Positions 53,714 through 61,214 of a DNA stretch of 64,000 bases are shown one piece after another. The number at the start of each line of letters is the position of its first letter. Position 1 is the first letter of the stretch. This stretch comes from Streptomyces xanthii (GTDB lineage Bacteria > Actinomycetota > Actinomycetes > Streptomycetales > Streptomycetaceae): positions 3,720,001 to 3,784,000 of the forward strand of contig NZ_CP061281.1 of assembly GCF_014621695.1 (NCBI RefSeq). Direction: 5' to 3'. The notes under the pieces were generated by a model. It was not told the DNA's origin. It worked only from the letters and a program-made list of their open reading frames with translations, and did no database searches. A program made the translations under genes and the position numbers.

Positions 53714-53732
53714 TTAGGGCAGCCTAACCTAA
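53714..53732 (-). promoter_or_regulatory. Iron box (DmdR/IdeR operator)
   Basis: TTAGGGCAGCCTAACCTAA matches the 19-bp actinobacterial iron-box consensus TTAGGTTAGGCTAACCTAA at 16 positions. It is placed 26 bases upstream of the acylase GTG, where a bound iron repressor would block the promoter. Confidence 0.88.
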
Positions 53733-53785
53733 TCATCTCTCCGGGTCGGCTGGCAGCCCCCGCACCCACCCGCGATCATCGACGT

Positions 53786-54394
53786 ATGAGCCGCATGGAC
53801 GTCACCCTCCACCTCGCCCAGGACCCTGCCGCCGACGAGCTGCTCGGGCGCAGTCCGCTCGCCGCGCTCGTGGGCATGCTGCTCGACCAGCAGGTGCCCA
53901 TGGAGTGGGCGTTCGCCGGGCCCCGCACGATCGCCGACCGGCTCGGCGCCGACGACCTCGACGCGCACGAGATCGCCGCGTACGACCCCGAGGCCTTCGC
54001 CGCGCTCCTCTCCGAGAAGCCGGCCGTGCACCGCTATCCGGGCTCCATGGCGAAGCGGATCCAGCAGCTGTGCCAGTACCTCGTCGAGCACTACGACGGG
54101 GACGCGGCCGCCGTCTGGGAGGGCGTCGGCACCGGCAAGGAGCTCCTGACCCGGCTGAACGACCTGCCCGGCTTCGGCAAGCAGAAGGCCCAGATCTTCC
54201 TCGCCCTCCTCGGCAAGCAGCTCGGCGTCCGCCCCAAGGGCTGGCGCGAGGCCGCCGGCGACTACGGCGCCCCCAAGTCCTTCCGCTCCGTCGCCGACAT
54301 CACGGGCCCCGACTCCCTGACCAAGGTGCGGGCGCACAAGCAGGAGATGAAGGCGGCGGCGAAGGCGGCGAAGGCGGCCAAGGCCGCGAAGTAG
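53786..54394 (+). CDS. HhH-GPD family DNA glycosylase-like protein
   Basis: A 202-residue protein with a helix-hairpin-helix (TRLNDLPGFGKQKAQIFLALL at about 141-161) as in base-excision glycosylases. The N-terminal part is LLGRSPLAALVGMLLDQQVPMEWAFAGP. From memory this is the uncharacterised actinobacterial HhH-GPD subfamily. The usual catalytic Asp after the hairpin is not obvious. The C-terminus is a lysine/alanine repeat (KAAAKAAKAAKAAK), probably a DNA-binding tail. ATG at 53786. Divergent from the acylase gene; the shared 97-base region holds the iron box, which is unlikely to serve both. Confidence 0.85.
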   Translation: MSRMDVTLHLAQDPAADELLGRSPLAALVGMLLDQQVPMEWAFAGPRTIADRLGADDLDAHEIAAYDPEAFAALLSEKPAVHRYPGSMAKRIQQLCQYLVEHYDGDAAAVWEGVGTGKELLTRLNDLPGFGKQKAQIFLALLGKQLGVRPKGWREAAGDYGAPKSFRSVADITGPDSLTKVRAHKQEMKAAAKAAKAAKAAK

Positions 54395-54434
54395 GGCTGA
54401 CGGGTCACCCGGCGACAAGACCGCACCCCCCGAC

Positions 54435-54494
54435 GGCGGCACCCCCGGGGCTCCGCCCCGGCCCCCGCTCCTCAATCGCCGGAGGGGCTTGAAT
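54435..54494 (+). repeat. Dispersed Streptomyces repeat with hairpin (GGGGCTCCGCCCC type)
   Basis: Contains CCGGGGC-TCC-GCCCCGG followed by CCCCGCTCCTCAATCGCCGG and AGGGGCTTGA. From memory this is a very common intergenic repeat of Streptomyces. It lies 40 bases after the HhH-GPD gene and may act as its terminator. Confidence 0.75.
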
Positions 54495-54548
54495 CACGCC
54501 GACCCACCGCCGTCAGGCGCGCGAAGAGACCCTTCGGCGACGCCCCCC

Positions 54549-54622
54549 TGGGGCGCACGAAGTGTGCCTTCAGGGGCACGGGGAACTGCGCGAGAAGCCC
54601 CACGGGCCGGCACCCGGCATCG
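54549..54622 (+). repeat. Dispersed Streptomyces intergenic repeat, plus orientation
   Basis: Contains CAGGGGCACGGGGAACTGCG, then CGAGAAGCCCCACGGGCC. The core is shared with the minus-oriented copy at 35411-35475. It lies just past the stop of the convergent HerA-like gene. Confidence 0.75.
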
Positions 54623-54654
54623 ATGCCGAAGCTCCCACGGCGCGAGGCCGCGCC

Positions 54655-56268
54655 TCAGCGCCGCCGCGTGCCGAAGAGCGACCGGGAGATCTCGCGCCCC
54701 AGCTGCGTCCCCATCGACCGCGCCAGCGACTTGAAGACCCCGCTGCCCACCACCTGCTCCACCAGCGACTCGTCCTCCTTCGGCGCGGCCCGCCGCGAGG
54801 ACGCCGGTGCCGGGGCCGGGGCGGCTGCGGGCGCCGACTCGGCCGCGCGCAGCTTCTCGTAGGCCGACTCCCGGTCGACGGCGTCCGCGTACCGCCCGTA
54901 CAGAGAAGACCCCCGCACCGCCGCGTCCAGCGCCTCCGCCGCGACAGGCCCCATCAACGACTGCGGCGCCCGCAGCCGCGTCGCCGCCACCGGCGTCGGC
55001 GCCCCGTTCTCGCTGAGCACGGTGACCGCGGCCTCGCCGGTCCCCAGGGAGGTCAGCAGCTCCTCCAGGTCGTACGCCGCGTTCGGGAACGTCTTCACGG
55101 TCGCCCTGAGCGCCTTCTGGTCGTCGGGCGTGTAGGCCCGCAGCGCGTGCTGCACCCGGTTGCCGAGCTGCGCGAGGACGTCGCCCGGCACGTCCTTCGG
55201 CGTCTGCGTCACGAAGAAGACACCGACGCCCTTGGACCGGATCAGCCGCACGGTCTGCGTGATCGACTCCAGGAACGCCTTGGACGCGTCCTTGAACAGC
55301 AGGTGCGCCTCGTCGAAGAAGAAGACGAGCTTCGGCTTCTCGACGTCCCCGACCTCCGGCAGCGCCTGGAACAGATCCGCGAGCAGCCACATCAGGAACG
55401 TCGAGAACAGCTGCGGCTTGTCCTGCACGGCCGGCAGCTCCAGTACGGAAACCAGGCCCCGCCCGTCGGACGCCGTGCGCAGCAGCTCGCTCGTGTCGTA
55501 CTCGGGCTCCCCGAAGAAGTCGCCCATGCCCTGCGCCTCGAACGTCGTCAGGGACCGCAGGATCACCCCGGCGGTCGCGGCCGACAGCCCGCCGATCCCC
55601 TTCAGCTCGGACTTGCCCTCGGGCGAGGTGAGGAAGGTGACGACGGCCCGCAGGTCCTTGAGGTCGTACAGCTCCAGGCCCTTCTGGTCGGCGTAGTGGA
55701 AGATCAGGCCGAGGGACTGCTCCTGCGTCTGGTTGAGCCGCAGCACCTTGCTGAGCAGGACCGGGCCGAAACTGGTGACGGTGGCGCGCAGCGGGATGCC
55801 GGTGCCGATGCCGCCGAGCGCGTAGAACTCGCAGGGGAAGCCGGTCCCGGTCCACTCCTGGCCCACCTGCCCGGCCCGCTCGCGCACCCTGTCGCCGTCC
55901 TGGCCGGGCGCCGAGACCCCGGAGAGGTCGCCCTTCACATCGGCGAGAAACACCGGCACGCCCTGCGCGGAGAGCTGCTCCGCGACGAGCTGGAGGGTCT
56001 TCGTCTTGCCGGTGCCGGTGGCGCCGGCGACGAGCCCGTGCCGGTTCAGCATCGTGAGGGGGATGCGGATCTGCGCGCCGGGCCGGCTCGTGCCGTCCCA
56101 GACCAGCGCGCCGAGGTCGAGCGCGGGTCCCGTGAAGGCGTATCCGGCGGCGATCTCCCGCGCCTCGGCGGGCAGCTCGCCGCCCGGCGTCAACCCGGCT
56201 CCGCCGTCTGACCCGGACGGGCCCGATCCGCCGCCCTGGTCGCCCGCCTTCGGCTCGCTGTCACTCAT
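54655..56268 (-). CDS. HerA/FtsK-like ATPase (DUF853 family)
   Basis: A 537-residue P-loop ATPase of the helicase HerA-like DUF853 family. Walker A GATGTGKT at 82-89, then ADVKGDLSG, and Walker B KLVFFFDEAHLLF near 325, followed by VFFVTQTPKDVPGDVLAQLGNRVQHALRA, quoted only by its ends VFFVTQTP and VQHALRA. A short Ala/Pro linker and a conserved basic C-terminal helix (SLARSMGTQLGREISRSLFG) close it. The ATG at 56268 begins MSDSEPKAGDQGGGS. Biological role not established; DNA translocation is inferred from the family. Confidence 0.9.
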   Translation of the reverse strand: MSDSEPKAGDQGGGSGPSGSDGGAGLTPGGELPAEAREIAAGYAFTGPALDLGALVWDGTSRPGAQIRIPLTMLNRHGLVAGATGTGKTKTLQLVAEQLSAQGVPVFLADVKGDLSGVSAPGQDGDRVRERAGQVGQEWTGTGFPCEFYALGGIGTGIPLRATVTSFGPVLLSKVLRLNQTQEQSLGLIFHYADQKGLELYDLKDLRAVVTFLTSPEGKSELKGIGGLSAATAGVILRSLTTFEAQGMGDFFGEPEYDTSELLRTASDGRGLVSVLELPAVQDKPQLFSTFLMWLLADLFQALPEVGDVEKPKLVFFFDEAHLLFKDASKAFLESITQTVRLIRSKGVGVFFVTQTPKDVPGDVLAQLGNRVQHALRAYTPDDQKALRATVKTFPNAAYDLEELLTSLGTGEAAVTVLSENGAPTPVAATRLRAPQSLMGPVAAEALDAAVRGSSLYGRYADAVDRESAYEKLRAAESAPAAAPAPAPASSRRAAPKEDESLVEQVVGSGVFKSLARSMGTQLGREISRSLFGTRRR

Positions 56269-56389
56269 TTCAGGCCCCTGTCACCGGCTGGCACGATCCC
56301 AGTACATCCCGTTTCTGCACGGTATTTCCCAGAGTCGCACTCGGTCTCCATGGCTGCGCCCGGTGAGGCTCGCCCGGTAGGCTTTCCGT

Positions 56390-56686
56390 GTGATCTTCAA
56401 GCGCATCGGAAACGGCCGGCCGTACCCCGACCACGGCCGGGAAAGCACCCGGCAGTGGGCGGACGTCGCGCCGCGCCCGGTCCGCCTCGATCAGCTGGTG
56501 ACGACCAAGGGCCAGCTCGACCTGGAGACCCTGCTCGCCGAGGACTCGACGTTCTACGGCGACCTCTTCGCGCACGTCGTGAAGTGGCAGGGCGACCTGT
56601 ACCTGGAGGACGGGCTGCACCGCGCGGTCCGCGCCGCGCTCCAGCAGCGCCAGGTCCTGCACGCCCGCGTCCTCGAACTGGGCTGA
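56390..56686 (+). CDS. Small ParB-fold-like conserved protein
   Basis: A 98-residue protein, GTG start at 56390 (MIFKRIGNGRPYPDHGRES). The C-terminal half reads HVVKWQGDLYLEDGLHRAVRA, close to the GxHR-containing motif of the ParB/sulfiredoxin fold. From memory automated annotation sometimes calls this family a VapB-type antitoxin, but no toxin gene is adjacent. It is divergent from the HerA-like gene (121 bases) and followed by the LytR_C protein in the same direction. Function unknown. Confidence 0.7.
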   Translation: MIFKRIGNGRPYPDHGRESTRQWADVAPRPVRLDQLVTTKGQLDLETLLAEDSTFYGDLFAHVVKWQGDLYLEDGLHRAVRAALQQRQVLHARVLELG

Positions 56687-56799
56687 CGGCCGGCGGGCCC
56701 GCCCTCCGCGGCGGCCCGGATTGACCCTTTCGGGTCGTACGGGACATCTCGCCTGATCATTTAATAGGAATCACCGGCGAGCGGCACTACGCTGCGCCC

Positions 56800-57444
56800 A
56801 TGAGCATGCTCACTCCCCCCGGCATGGGCGGCAAGTACCGCATCACGGGGGACAAGTACCCCCGCATGCGACGCGGCCGCTCACGCACCCGGATCGTGCT
56901 CGCCGTCGTCGCGTCCGTCGCCGCCGTCGGCCTGATCGGCTGGGGCTCCTTCCAGCTCGTCGACGTGTTCACGGGCGGCGACAAGGCGACCGCGGCCGGC
57001 GCCGGCTCCGCACACTGCAAGGCGACCCCCAGCGCCTCCGCCACCCCCGCGCAGGCGGCCAAGAAGCTCCCGGCCCCGGGCGGCATCACGGTCAACGTGC
57101 TGAACGCGACCCCTCGCGGCGGCCTCGCCAAGAAGACCGCCGACGAGCTGAAGAAGCGCGGCTTCAAGATCGGCGAGGTGGGGAACGCGACGAAGGAGTA
57201 CGACAAGAAGGTCAAGGGACCCGGGCTGCTGCTCGGGGCGACCTCGGCGACCGACGCGGCGCTCCCCGTCCTGGGCACGCAGCTGGCCGGGGCCGAGCTC
57301 AAGGCCGACGCCCGCGAGAAGCCGGCCGAGGTCGACCTCATCATCGGCGACGGGTTCAAGGAACTGTCGCCCCGGCCCGCCGCCGACAAGTCGCTGGCCG
57401 CGCTGACGCATCCGAAGCCGGCGCCCGCCAAGTCGCGCTGCTAG
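56800..57444 (+). CDS. LytR C-terminal domain membrane protein
   Basis: A 214-residue protein with one membrane helix at about 31-51 after a basic N-terminus, and an external LytR_C domain: VNVLNATPRGGLAKKTADEL, GFKIGEVGNATKEYD and VDLIIGDGFKEL. Such proteins accompany cell-wall polymer attachment by LytR-CpsA-Psr enzymes, but the catalytic LCP domain is absent here. ATG at 56800. The tail is Lys/Pro-rich and ends in SRC. A bidirectional terminator separates it from upp. Confidence 0.88.
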   Translation: MSMLTPPGMGGKYRITGDKYPRMRRGRSRTRIVLAVVASVAAVGLIGWGSFQLVDVFTGGDKATAAGAGSAHCKATPSASATPAQAAKKLPAPGGITVNVLNATPRGGLAKKTADELKKRGFKIGEVGNATKEYDKKVKGPGLLLGATSATDAALPVLGTQLAGAELKADAREKPAEVDLIIGDGFKELSPRPAADKSLAALTHPKPAPAKSRC

Positions 57445-57457
57445 TTTCCGCACGCCA

Positions 57458-57509
57458 GAAAGCCGCCGCCGCGTCTGCCCTGTATCGAGCAGTCGCGGCG
57501 GCGGCTTTC
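57458..57509. terminator. Bidirectional terminator between LytR_C gene and upp
   Basis: Perfect 16-bp stem (GAAAGCCGCCGCCGCG and complement) with a 20-base loop, between convergent genes. Plus-strand transcripts end in TTTCGTG. Confidence 0.85.
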
Positions 57510-57564
57510 GTGTGGTCGCTCGCGCCCCGCGGCCGGGCCGCTGACGGACACAGGCCCGTAGGAA

Positions 57565-58200
57565 CTACTCCGCGGCGCCGTACATGCGGTCGCCCGCGTC
57601 GCCCAGGCCGGGGACGATGTAGCCGTTCTCGTTGAGACGCTCGTCGACCGAGGCCGTCACCACGGTCACCGGCGTGCCCGCCAGCTCGCGCTCCATGATC
57701 TCGACGCCCTCGGGCGCGGCGAGCAGCACGACGGCCGTGACGTCGTCGGCGCCGCGCTTGATGAGCTCCTGGATCGCCGCGACGAGCGTGCCGCCCGTGG
57801 CGAGCATCGGGTCCAGGACGTACACCTGGCGGCCCGAGAGGTCGTCCGGCATCCGGGTCGCGTAGGTGGAGGCCTGGAGGGTCTCCTCGTCGCGCACCAT
57901 GCCGAGGAAGCCGACCTCGGCGGTGGGGAGCAGGCGCACCATGCCGTCGAGCATGCCGAGGCCCGCGCGCAGGATCGGCACGACCAGGGGGCGCGGGTGG
58001 GAGAGCTTCACACCCGTCGTCCGCGACACCGGGGTGTCGATGTCGACCTGCTCGGTGCGCACGTCCCGGGTCGCCTCGTAGGCGAGCAGGGTGACCAGCT
58101 CGTCGGCCAGGCGCCGGAAGGTCGGGGAGTCGGTGCGCTGGTCGCGCAGCGTGGTGAGTTTGTGCGCCACGAGTGGGTGGTCGACGACATGGATCCGCAT
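57565..58200 (-). CDS. upp: Uracil phosphoribosyltransferase
   Basis: Salvage enzyme making UMP from uracil and PRPP. 211 residues beginning [20 protein letters not shown], with [27 protein letters not shown] and the PRPP loop [13 protein letters not shown]. Ends [16 protein letters not shown] as in other Upp proteins. ATG at 58200. Transcribed alone towards the shared terminator. Confidence 0.98.
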   Translation of the reverse strand: MRIHVVDHPLVAHKLTTLRDQRTDSPTFRRLADELVTLLAYEATRDVRTEQVDIDTPVSRTTGVKLSHPRPLVVPILRAGLGMLDGMVRLLPTAEVGFLGMVRDEETLQASTYATRMPDDLSGRQVYVLDPMLATGGTLVAAIQELIKRGADDVTAVVLLAAPEGVEIMERELAGTPVTVVTASVDERLNENGYIVPGLGDAGDRMYGAAE

Positions 58201-58339
58201 GTCCTCAACAGTAACCGCGCCCCGCGGCCCCGGCTCCCCCGCGCACCCGCCTCACTTGCCCCCTGCCACGCACTGGCATCGAAGGGGCCGGTGGAGGGAA
58301 AGTGGAAGGGACGCGTCGACTGGGGTGGTGGTGTCGCCG

Positions 58340-58549
58340 ATGCCGGACCGCAAGCAAGGGACGGAGTCCGACCCGGAGTCCGGGGGCGCGGACGCCGAGC
58401 CGGAGACGGACGCCGAGCGCAGGCGCCGCCGCGCCGTGTTCCTGCGGGAACTGACGGAGGCGCGCGAGCTGCGCGCCCGGGTCCAGCCGCGCCGCGCACG
58501 GGCCGCGCGCATGCGCCAGCAGATGAGGATGCGCACGTTTCGCTGGTGA
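58340..58549 (+). CDS. Small charged hypothetical protein
   Basis: A 69-residue protein, MPDRKQGTESDPESGGADAE at the start, with an acidic first half and a very basic second half (RRRRRAVFLRELTEARELRARVQPRR). The ATG at 58340 is 11 bases from GGGGTGG; a GTG at 58331 is an alternative start. No known domain. It is divergent from upp. Coding bias is reasonable but a short high-GC frame needs caution. Confidence 0.5.
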   Translation: MPDRKQGTESDPESGGADAEPETDAERRRRRAVFLRELTEARELRARVQPRRARAARMRQQMRMRTFRW

Positions 58550-58748
58550 CACACCGGCGAAGGGCAGGTGACGCGGCTCACACGCGACACGCCCGGCGAG
58601 GGCGCCCCGCCAACACAGCGTGCGGAAGACCTCTCTTGGAGCCGTTCTTTCTGCCACGATTCCGAGTGGCGGGGCCGGTCCCGACTCCCGCCTTCCGACG
58701 CCGGGGGGACCCCCGACCGGCACACCTGAGACCAGTGGGAGAGTCACG

Positions 58749-59300
58749 GTGTACTTCGCCGCACTGCTCGCGCGCACCGAAGACGGGTGGGAAGCGAGCG
58801 ATACAGAGCTCGACGACGTGGAGACCCTGTCGGACCTGTCCGACCTGGCCCGTGAGGCGGCGGCCGAGGCCGGCGCCGAGGACGACACGGTTCTCGTCTT
58901 CATCGAACAGGAGGACGCCTGGTTCGGCGTCGTCCGTGTGGACGGTGAGGAGGACCCCCGCATCTACATCTCGGACGCCGCTGCCGCCGCCCGCAGCAGT
59001 TACGGCGAGATCCTGCTCACCGACGAACTGCTCGGCAAGGACCCGGACGCGGTCGAGGACGAGCTGGACGCGCTCGACCTGGACGGCACCGAGGACGGCG
59101 AACCGGAGGCCTCGGCCGACGGTGACGAGGACGAGGTCGGCGACGCGGAGATCGTGCCGCCCGGCCCGCTCGGCGACCCCGCGCTCCTCGCCGACCTCGG
59201 CGTCCCCGAGAAGGACCTGCTGGGCTTCGGCGCCGGGGACGCGCTGAACGAGATCGCCGAGGTGCTCGGCGCCGCGGAGGTGCTCGAGACGGTGCGCTGA
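58749..59300 (+). CDS. tRNA adenosine deaminase-associated protein
   Basis: A 183-residue acidic protein encoded just before tadA, as in other actinobacteria. From memory this family is named for that linkage. It starts VYFAALLARTEDGWEASDTELD at GTG 58749, nine bases after GGGAGAG. A central Asp/Glu-rich linker (residues about 117-137) splits an N-terminal domain (TVLVFIEQEDAWFGVVRVDG) from a C-terminal helical one (LLADLGVPEKDLLGFGAGDAL). An interaction with TadA is plausible but unshown. An inverted repeat of 91 bases lies between it and tadA. Confidence 0.85.
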   Translation: MYFAALLARTEDGWEASDTELDDVETLSDLSDLAREAAAEAGAEDDTVLVFIEQEDAWFGVVRVDGEEDPRIYISDAAAAARSSYGEILLTDELLGKDPDAVEDELDALDLDGTEDGEPEASADGDEDEVGDAEIVPPGPLGDPALLADLGVPEKDLLGFGAGDALNEIAEVLGAAEVLETVR

Positions 59301-59317
59301 AGGCCCGTACGCGACGG

Positions 59318-59408
59318 CTAGGTCCTGTCTGGAGTTCCCCGTCGTCCGCGCGGAGCGCGGGCGCAGCGGCGGTCGGCACGCAGACGGGGAACTCCAGACA
59401 GGACCTAG
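59318..59408. repeat. 26-bp perfect inverted repeat, MITE-like
   Basis: The arms 59318-59343 and 59383-59408 are exact reverse complements, starting CTAGGTCCTGTCTGGAG. They enclose 39 bases of high GC. The outermost CTAG is itself palindromic, so it could be a target duplication around terminal inverted repeats starting GTCCTG. The whole element is 91 bp, lies between two genes of one functional pair, and has no coding capacity. It may be a miniature transposable element or simply a terminator. Confidence 0.7.
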
Positions 59409-59446
59409 GGGCCGGTCCGCGCGCCGGCCGGGATAGATTCCGGCGC

Positions 59447-59983
59447 GTGACCTCCCCCGCTGCCTTTTCCGACGACTCTCCCGACGGACCGCCCGACCCG
59501 GTGCGGGATCCGTGGAAGCCGGCCGTGCGGCGGGCCCTGGCCGAGGCCGGGCTCGCCGCGGCGGCCGGTGACGTGCCGGTCGGCGCCGTCGTGCTGGCGC
59601 CGGACGGCACCACCGTGCTGGCCGTCGCGCACAACGAGCGCGAGCTGACCGGCGACCCCACCGCGCACGCCGAGGTCCTGGCGATCCGCCGGGCCGCCGA
59701 GGCGTTCGGCGAGTGGCGGCTGACCGGCTGCACCCTCGTCGTCACGCTGGAGCCGTGCACGATGTGCGCGGGCGCCATCGTGCAGTCCCGCCTCGACCGG
59801 GTCGTCTACGGAGCCCGTGACGAGAAGGCCGGCGCGGCCGGTTCGCTGTGGGACGTGATCCGCGACCGGCGCCTCAACCACCGCCCCGAGGTCATCGCGG
59901 ACGTGCTCGCCGAGGAGTGCGCACAGCCCCTGATCCACTTCTTCAGGGATACGGATTTCAGACCTCGGCCATCTTTGGGCTAG
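59447..59983 (+). CDS. tadA: tRNA-specific adenosine deaminase
   Basis: Zinc enzyme that converts wobble adenosine 34 to inosine in tRNA-Arg(ACG). 178 residues from GTG 59447. The zinc/catalytic motifs HAE (His74, Glu76) and PCTMC (Cys104, Cys107) are intact. Also VPVGAVVLAPDG, GDPTAHAEVLAIRRAA and SRLDRVVYGARDEKAGAAGS (split by the family as usual). The N-terminus of about 20 residues before VRDPWKPAVRRAL is longer than usual, so a later start is possible. It is followed 10 bases later by tRNA-Ser(CGA). Confidence 0.95.
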   Translation: MTSPAAFSDDSPDGPPDPVRDPWKPAVRRALAEAGLAAAAGDVPVGAVVLAPDGTTVLAVAHNERELTGDPTAHAEVLAIRRAAEAFGEWRLTGCTLVVTLEPCTMCAGAIVQSRLDRVVYGARDEKAGAAGSLWDVIRDRRLNHRPEVIADVLAEECAQPLIHFFRDTDFRPRPSLG

Positions 59984-59993
59984 AGTTCCTCTC

Positions 59994-60078
59994 GGTAGCG
60001 TGTCCGAGCGGCCGAAGGAGCTCGCCTCGAAAGCGAGTGTGGCGCAAGTCACCGAGGGTTCAAATCCCTCCGCTACCG
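59994..60078 (+). tRNA. tRNA-Ser (anticodon CGA)
   Basis: 85-nt class II tRNA with acceptor GGTAGCG/CGCTACC, anticodon loop CTCGAAA giving CGA, and a long variable arm. It starts 10 bases after tadA and may be co-transcribed with it. Confidence 0.96.
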
Positions 60079-60085
60079 CTGACAA

Positions 60086-60123
60086 CGCCCCCTCTTCCAG
60101 GGTTCTCCCCGGAAGAGGGGGCG
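60086..60123 (+). terminator. Terminator of tRNA-Ser(CGA)
   Basis: Perfect 13-bp stem (CGCCCCCTCTTCC and complement) with a 12-base loop, followed by TTCTG. Confidence 0.85.
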
Positions 60124-60467
60124 TTCTGCATGCCGTGGTCAGAAGAAGCAGGTCAGGAGAAGCAGGTCGGGGGGAGCGGCATCGGGGGGACAAGCCGCTC
60201 CCCCCGGTGAGGACGATCCCCGTAGCCCGCGCCGCTTTCTCGGGGGGAAGGCGCGGCGCGGACCCCGCAGTCGGGGCTCGTCCCTGCCCTTCGGATTCCT
60301 GCCAGACCCTCCGGGCTCGCCATCCATCCTGCGCCACCGGATCCGCCCGCGAGCGCGGCAAACGGCCCGTACCGCAGGGCCGTTGGTCCTTAAAGGCCGG
60401 GTGAACAGATGTCCGGGATAGACTCGCCGCCGGCGATCAGGGGCTACAGGTACAGGGGAGGCCGAGC
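60124..60467. other. Intergenic region between tRNA-Ser(CGA) and the small membrane-peptide gene
   Basis: 344 bases without a gene. Contains a repeated AGAAGCAGGTC (about 60144 and 60158) and a 12-bp hairpin (arms 60169-60180 and 60194-60205, GGGGGGAGCGGC). The last 100 bases must hold the promoter for the small gene at 60468. Confidence 0.5.
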
Positions 60468-60641
60468 GTGGTGCAGGCGAAAAAGGTGGGTCTGTACGTC
60501 GCGGTGGTCTTCGTCCTCTACGTGGTCATCACGGACCCCGCCAAGGCCGCGGACTACGTCCAGATAGGCTTCGAGGGCATATCCTCCGCCGCCCAGGCGG
60601 TCGGTGACTTCATGACATGGGTCGCCAACGGCGGCCAGTGA
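60468..60641 (+). CDS. Small single-helix membrane protein
   Basis: A 57-residue protein starting VVQAKKVGLYVAVVFVLYVV at GTG 60468, preceded by AGGGGAGG, a strong ribosome-binding site. The hydrophobic stretch GLYVAVVFVLYVVI at residues 8-21 forms a membrane helix or signal. The remainder, ADYVQIGFEGISSAAQAVGD then FMTWVANGGQ, is amphipathic. It lies 52 bases upstream of the Dabb gene in the same direction. Length is below common ORF cutoffs, but the start signals and pattern support a real gene. Function unknown. Confidence 0.75.
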   Translation: MVQAKKVGLYVAVVFVLYVVITDPAKAADYVQIGFEGISSAAQAVGDFMTWVANGGQ

Positions 60642-60693
60642 GTTCATCCACGCGTGCGTCCCGCGCGCGCGTACGGCACCGCCTGGAGCACCT

Positions 60694-60987
60694 GTGATCC
60701 GCCATCTGGTCCTCTTCAAGCTCAACGACGGCGTCAGCCGCGACGAACCCCGCGTGGCCGAGGGCGTGAAGGCCTTCCGCGCGCTGGGGGAGCAGATCCC
60801 CGAGCTGCGCTTCTGGGAGTGCGACTGGAACATCACCGACCGGCCGATCGCGTACGACTTCGCGATCAACTCGGCGGTCGACGACGCCGACGCCCTCAAG
60901 CGCTACCTGGAGCACCCGGCCCACCAGGCGGGCGTGGCGCAGTGGCGGGAGTTCGCCACTTGGGTGATCGCCGACTACGAGTTCTGA
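60694..60987 (+). CDS. Dabb-domain (stress-responsive alpha/beta barrel) protein
   Basis: A 97-residue ferredoxin-like dimeric alpha/beta barrel protein. MIRHLVLFKLNDGVS at the start (GTG 60694), with ELRFWECDWNI, YDFAINSAVDDADALKRYLEHPAH and EFATWVIADYEF, is a clear Dabb pattern. Such proteins are known as stress proteins and small cyclases or oxygenases; no specific role can be assigned. It is followed by a terminator at 61034 and then sigF. Confidence 0.9.
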   Translation: MIRHLVLFKLNDGVSRDEPRVAEGVKAFRALGEQIPELRFWECDWNITDRPIAYDFAINSAVDDADALKRYLEHPAHQAGVAQWREFATWVIADYEF

Positions 60988-61033
60988 GCCGGCCGGGGCC
61001 ACCGCGCGGCGGCCTCCTCTCGCACGACCGAAC

Positions 61034-61061
61034 GGCCCTTCACCGGGAACGGTGAGGGGCC
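61034..61061 (+). terminator. Terminator of the Dabb gene
   Basis: A 12-bp stem with one G-T pair (GGCCCTTCACCG / CGGTGAGGGGCC) and a GGAA loop, followed by TTTCC. Confidence 0.85.
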
Positions 61062-61125
61062 TTTCCATGTCCGGCGCCAGGTTTAACACCCCAACTCACC
61101 CTTCAACACGTAGTGATGCGGTGCT

Positions 61126-61138
61126 TGCACACAGTGCA
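61126..61138. promoter_or_regulatory. Inverted repeat upstream of sigF
   Basis: TGCAC-ACA-GTGCA, 77 bases upstream of the sigF GTG in a locally AT-richer promoter region. It could be a regulator site controlling this developmental sigma factor. Confidence 0.35.
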
Positions 61139-61214
61139 CATGTCTTGTGATGCTATGACCGCTTTTGACCGATGAGTTGACGCAAACAGTTGACGGATAG
61201 AGGTGGGGTTGACC

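Noticed and set aside
56390..56686. A toxin-antitoxin pair with the small ParB-fold-like gene as antitoxin
   Set aside because: The next gene is a LytR_C membrane protein and the divergent neighbour is a HerA-like ATPase. Neither resembles a PIN-domain or other toxin.
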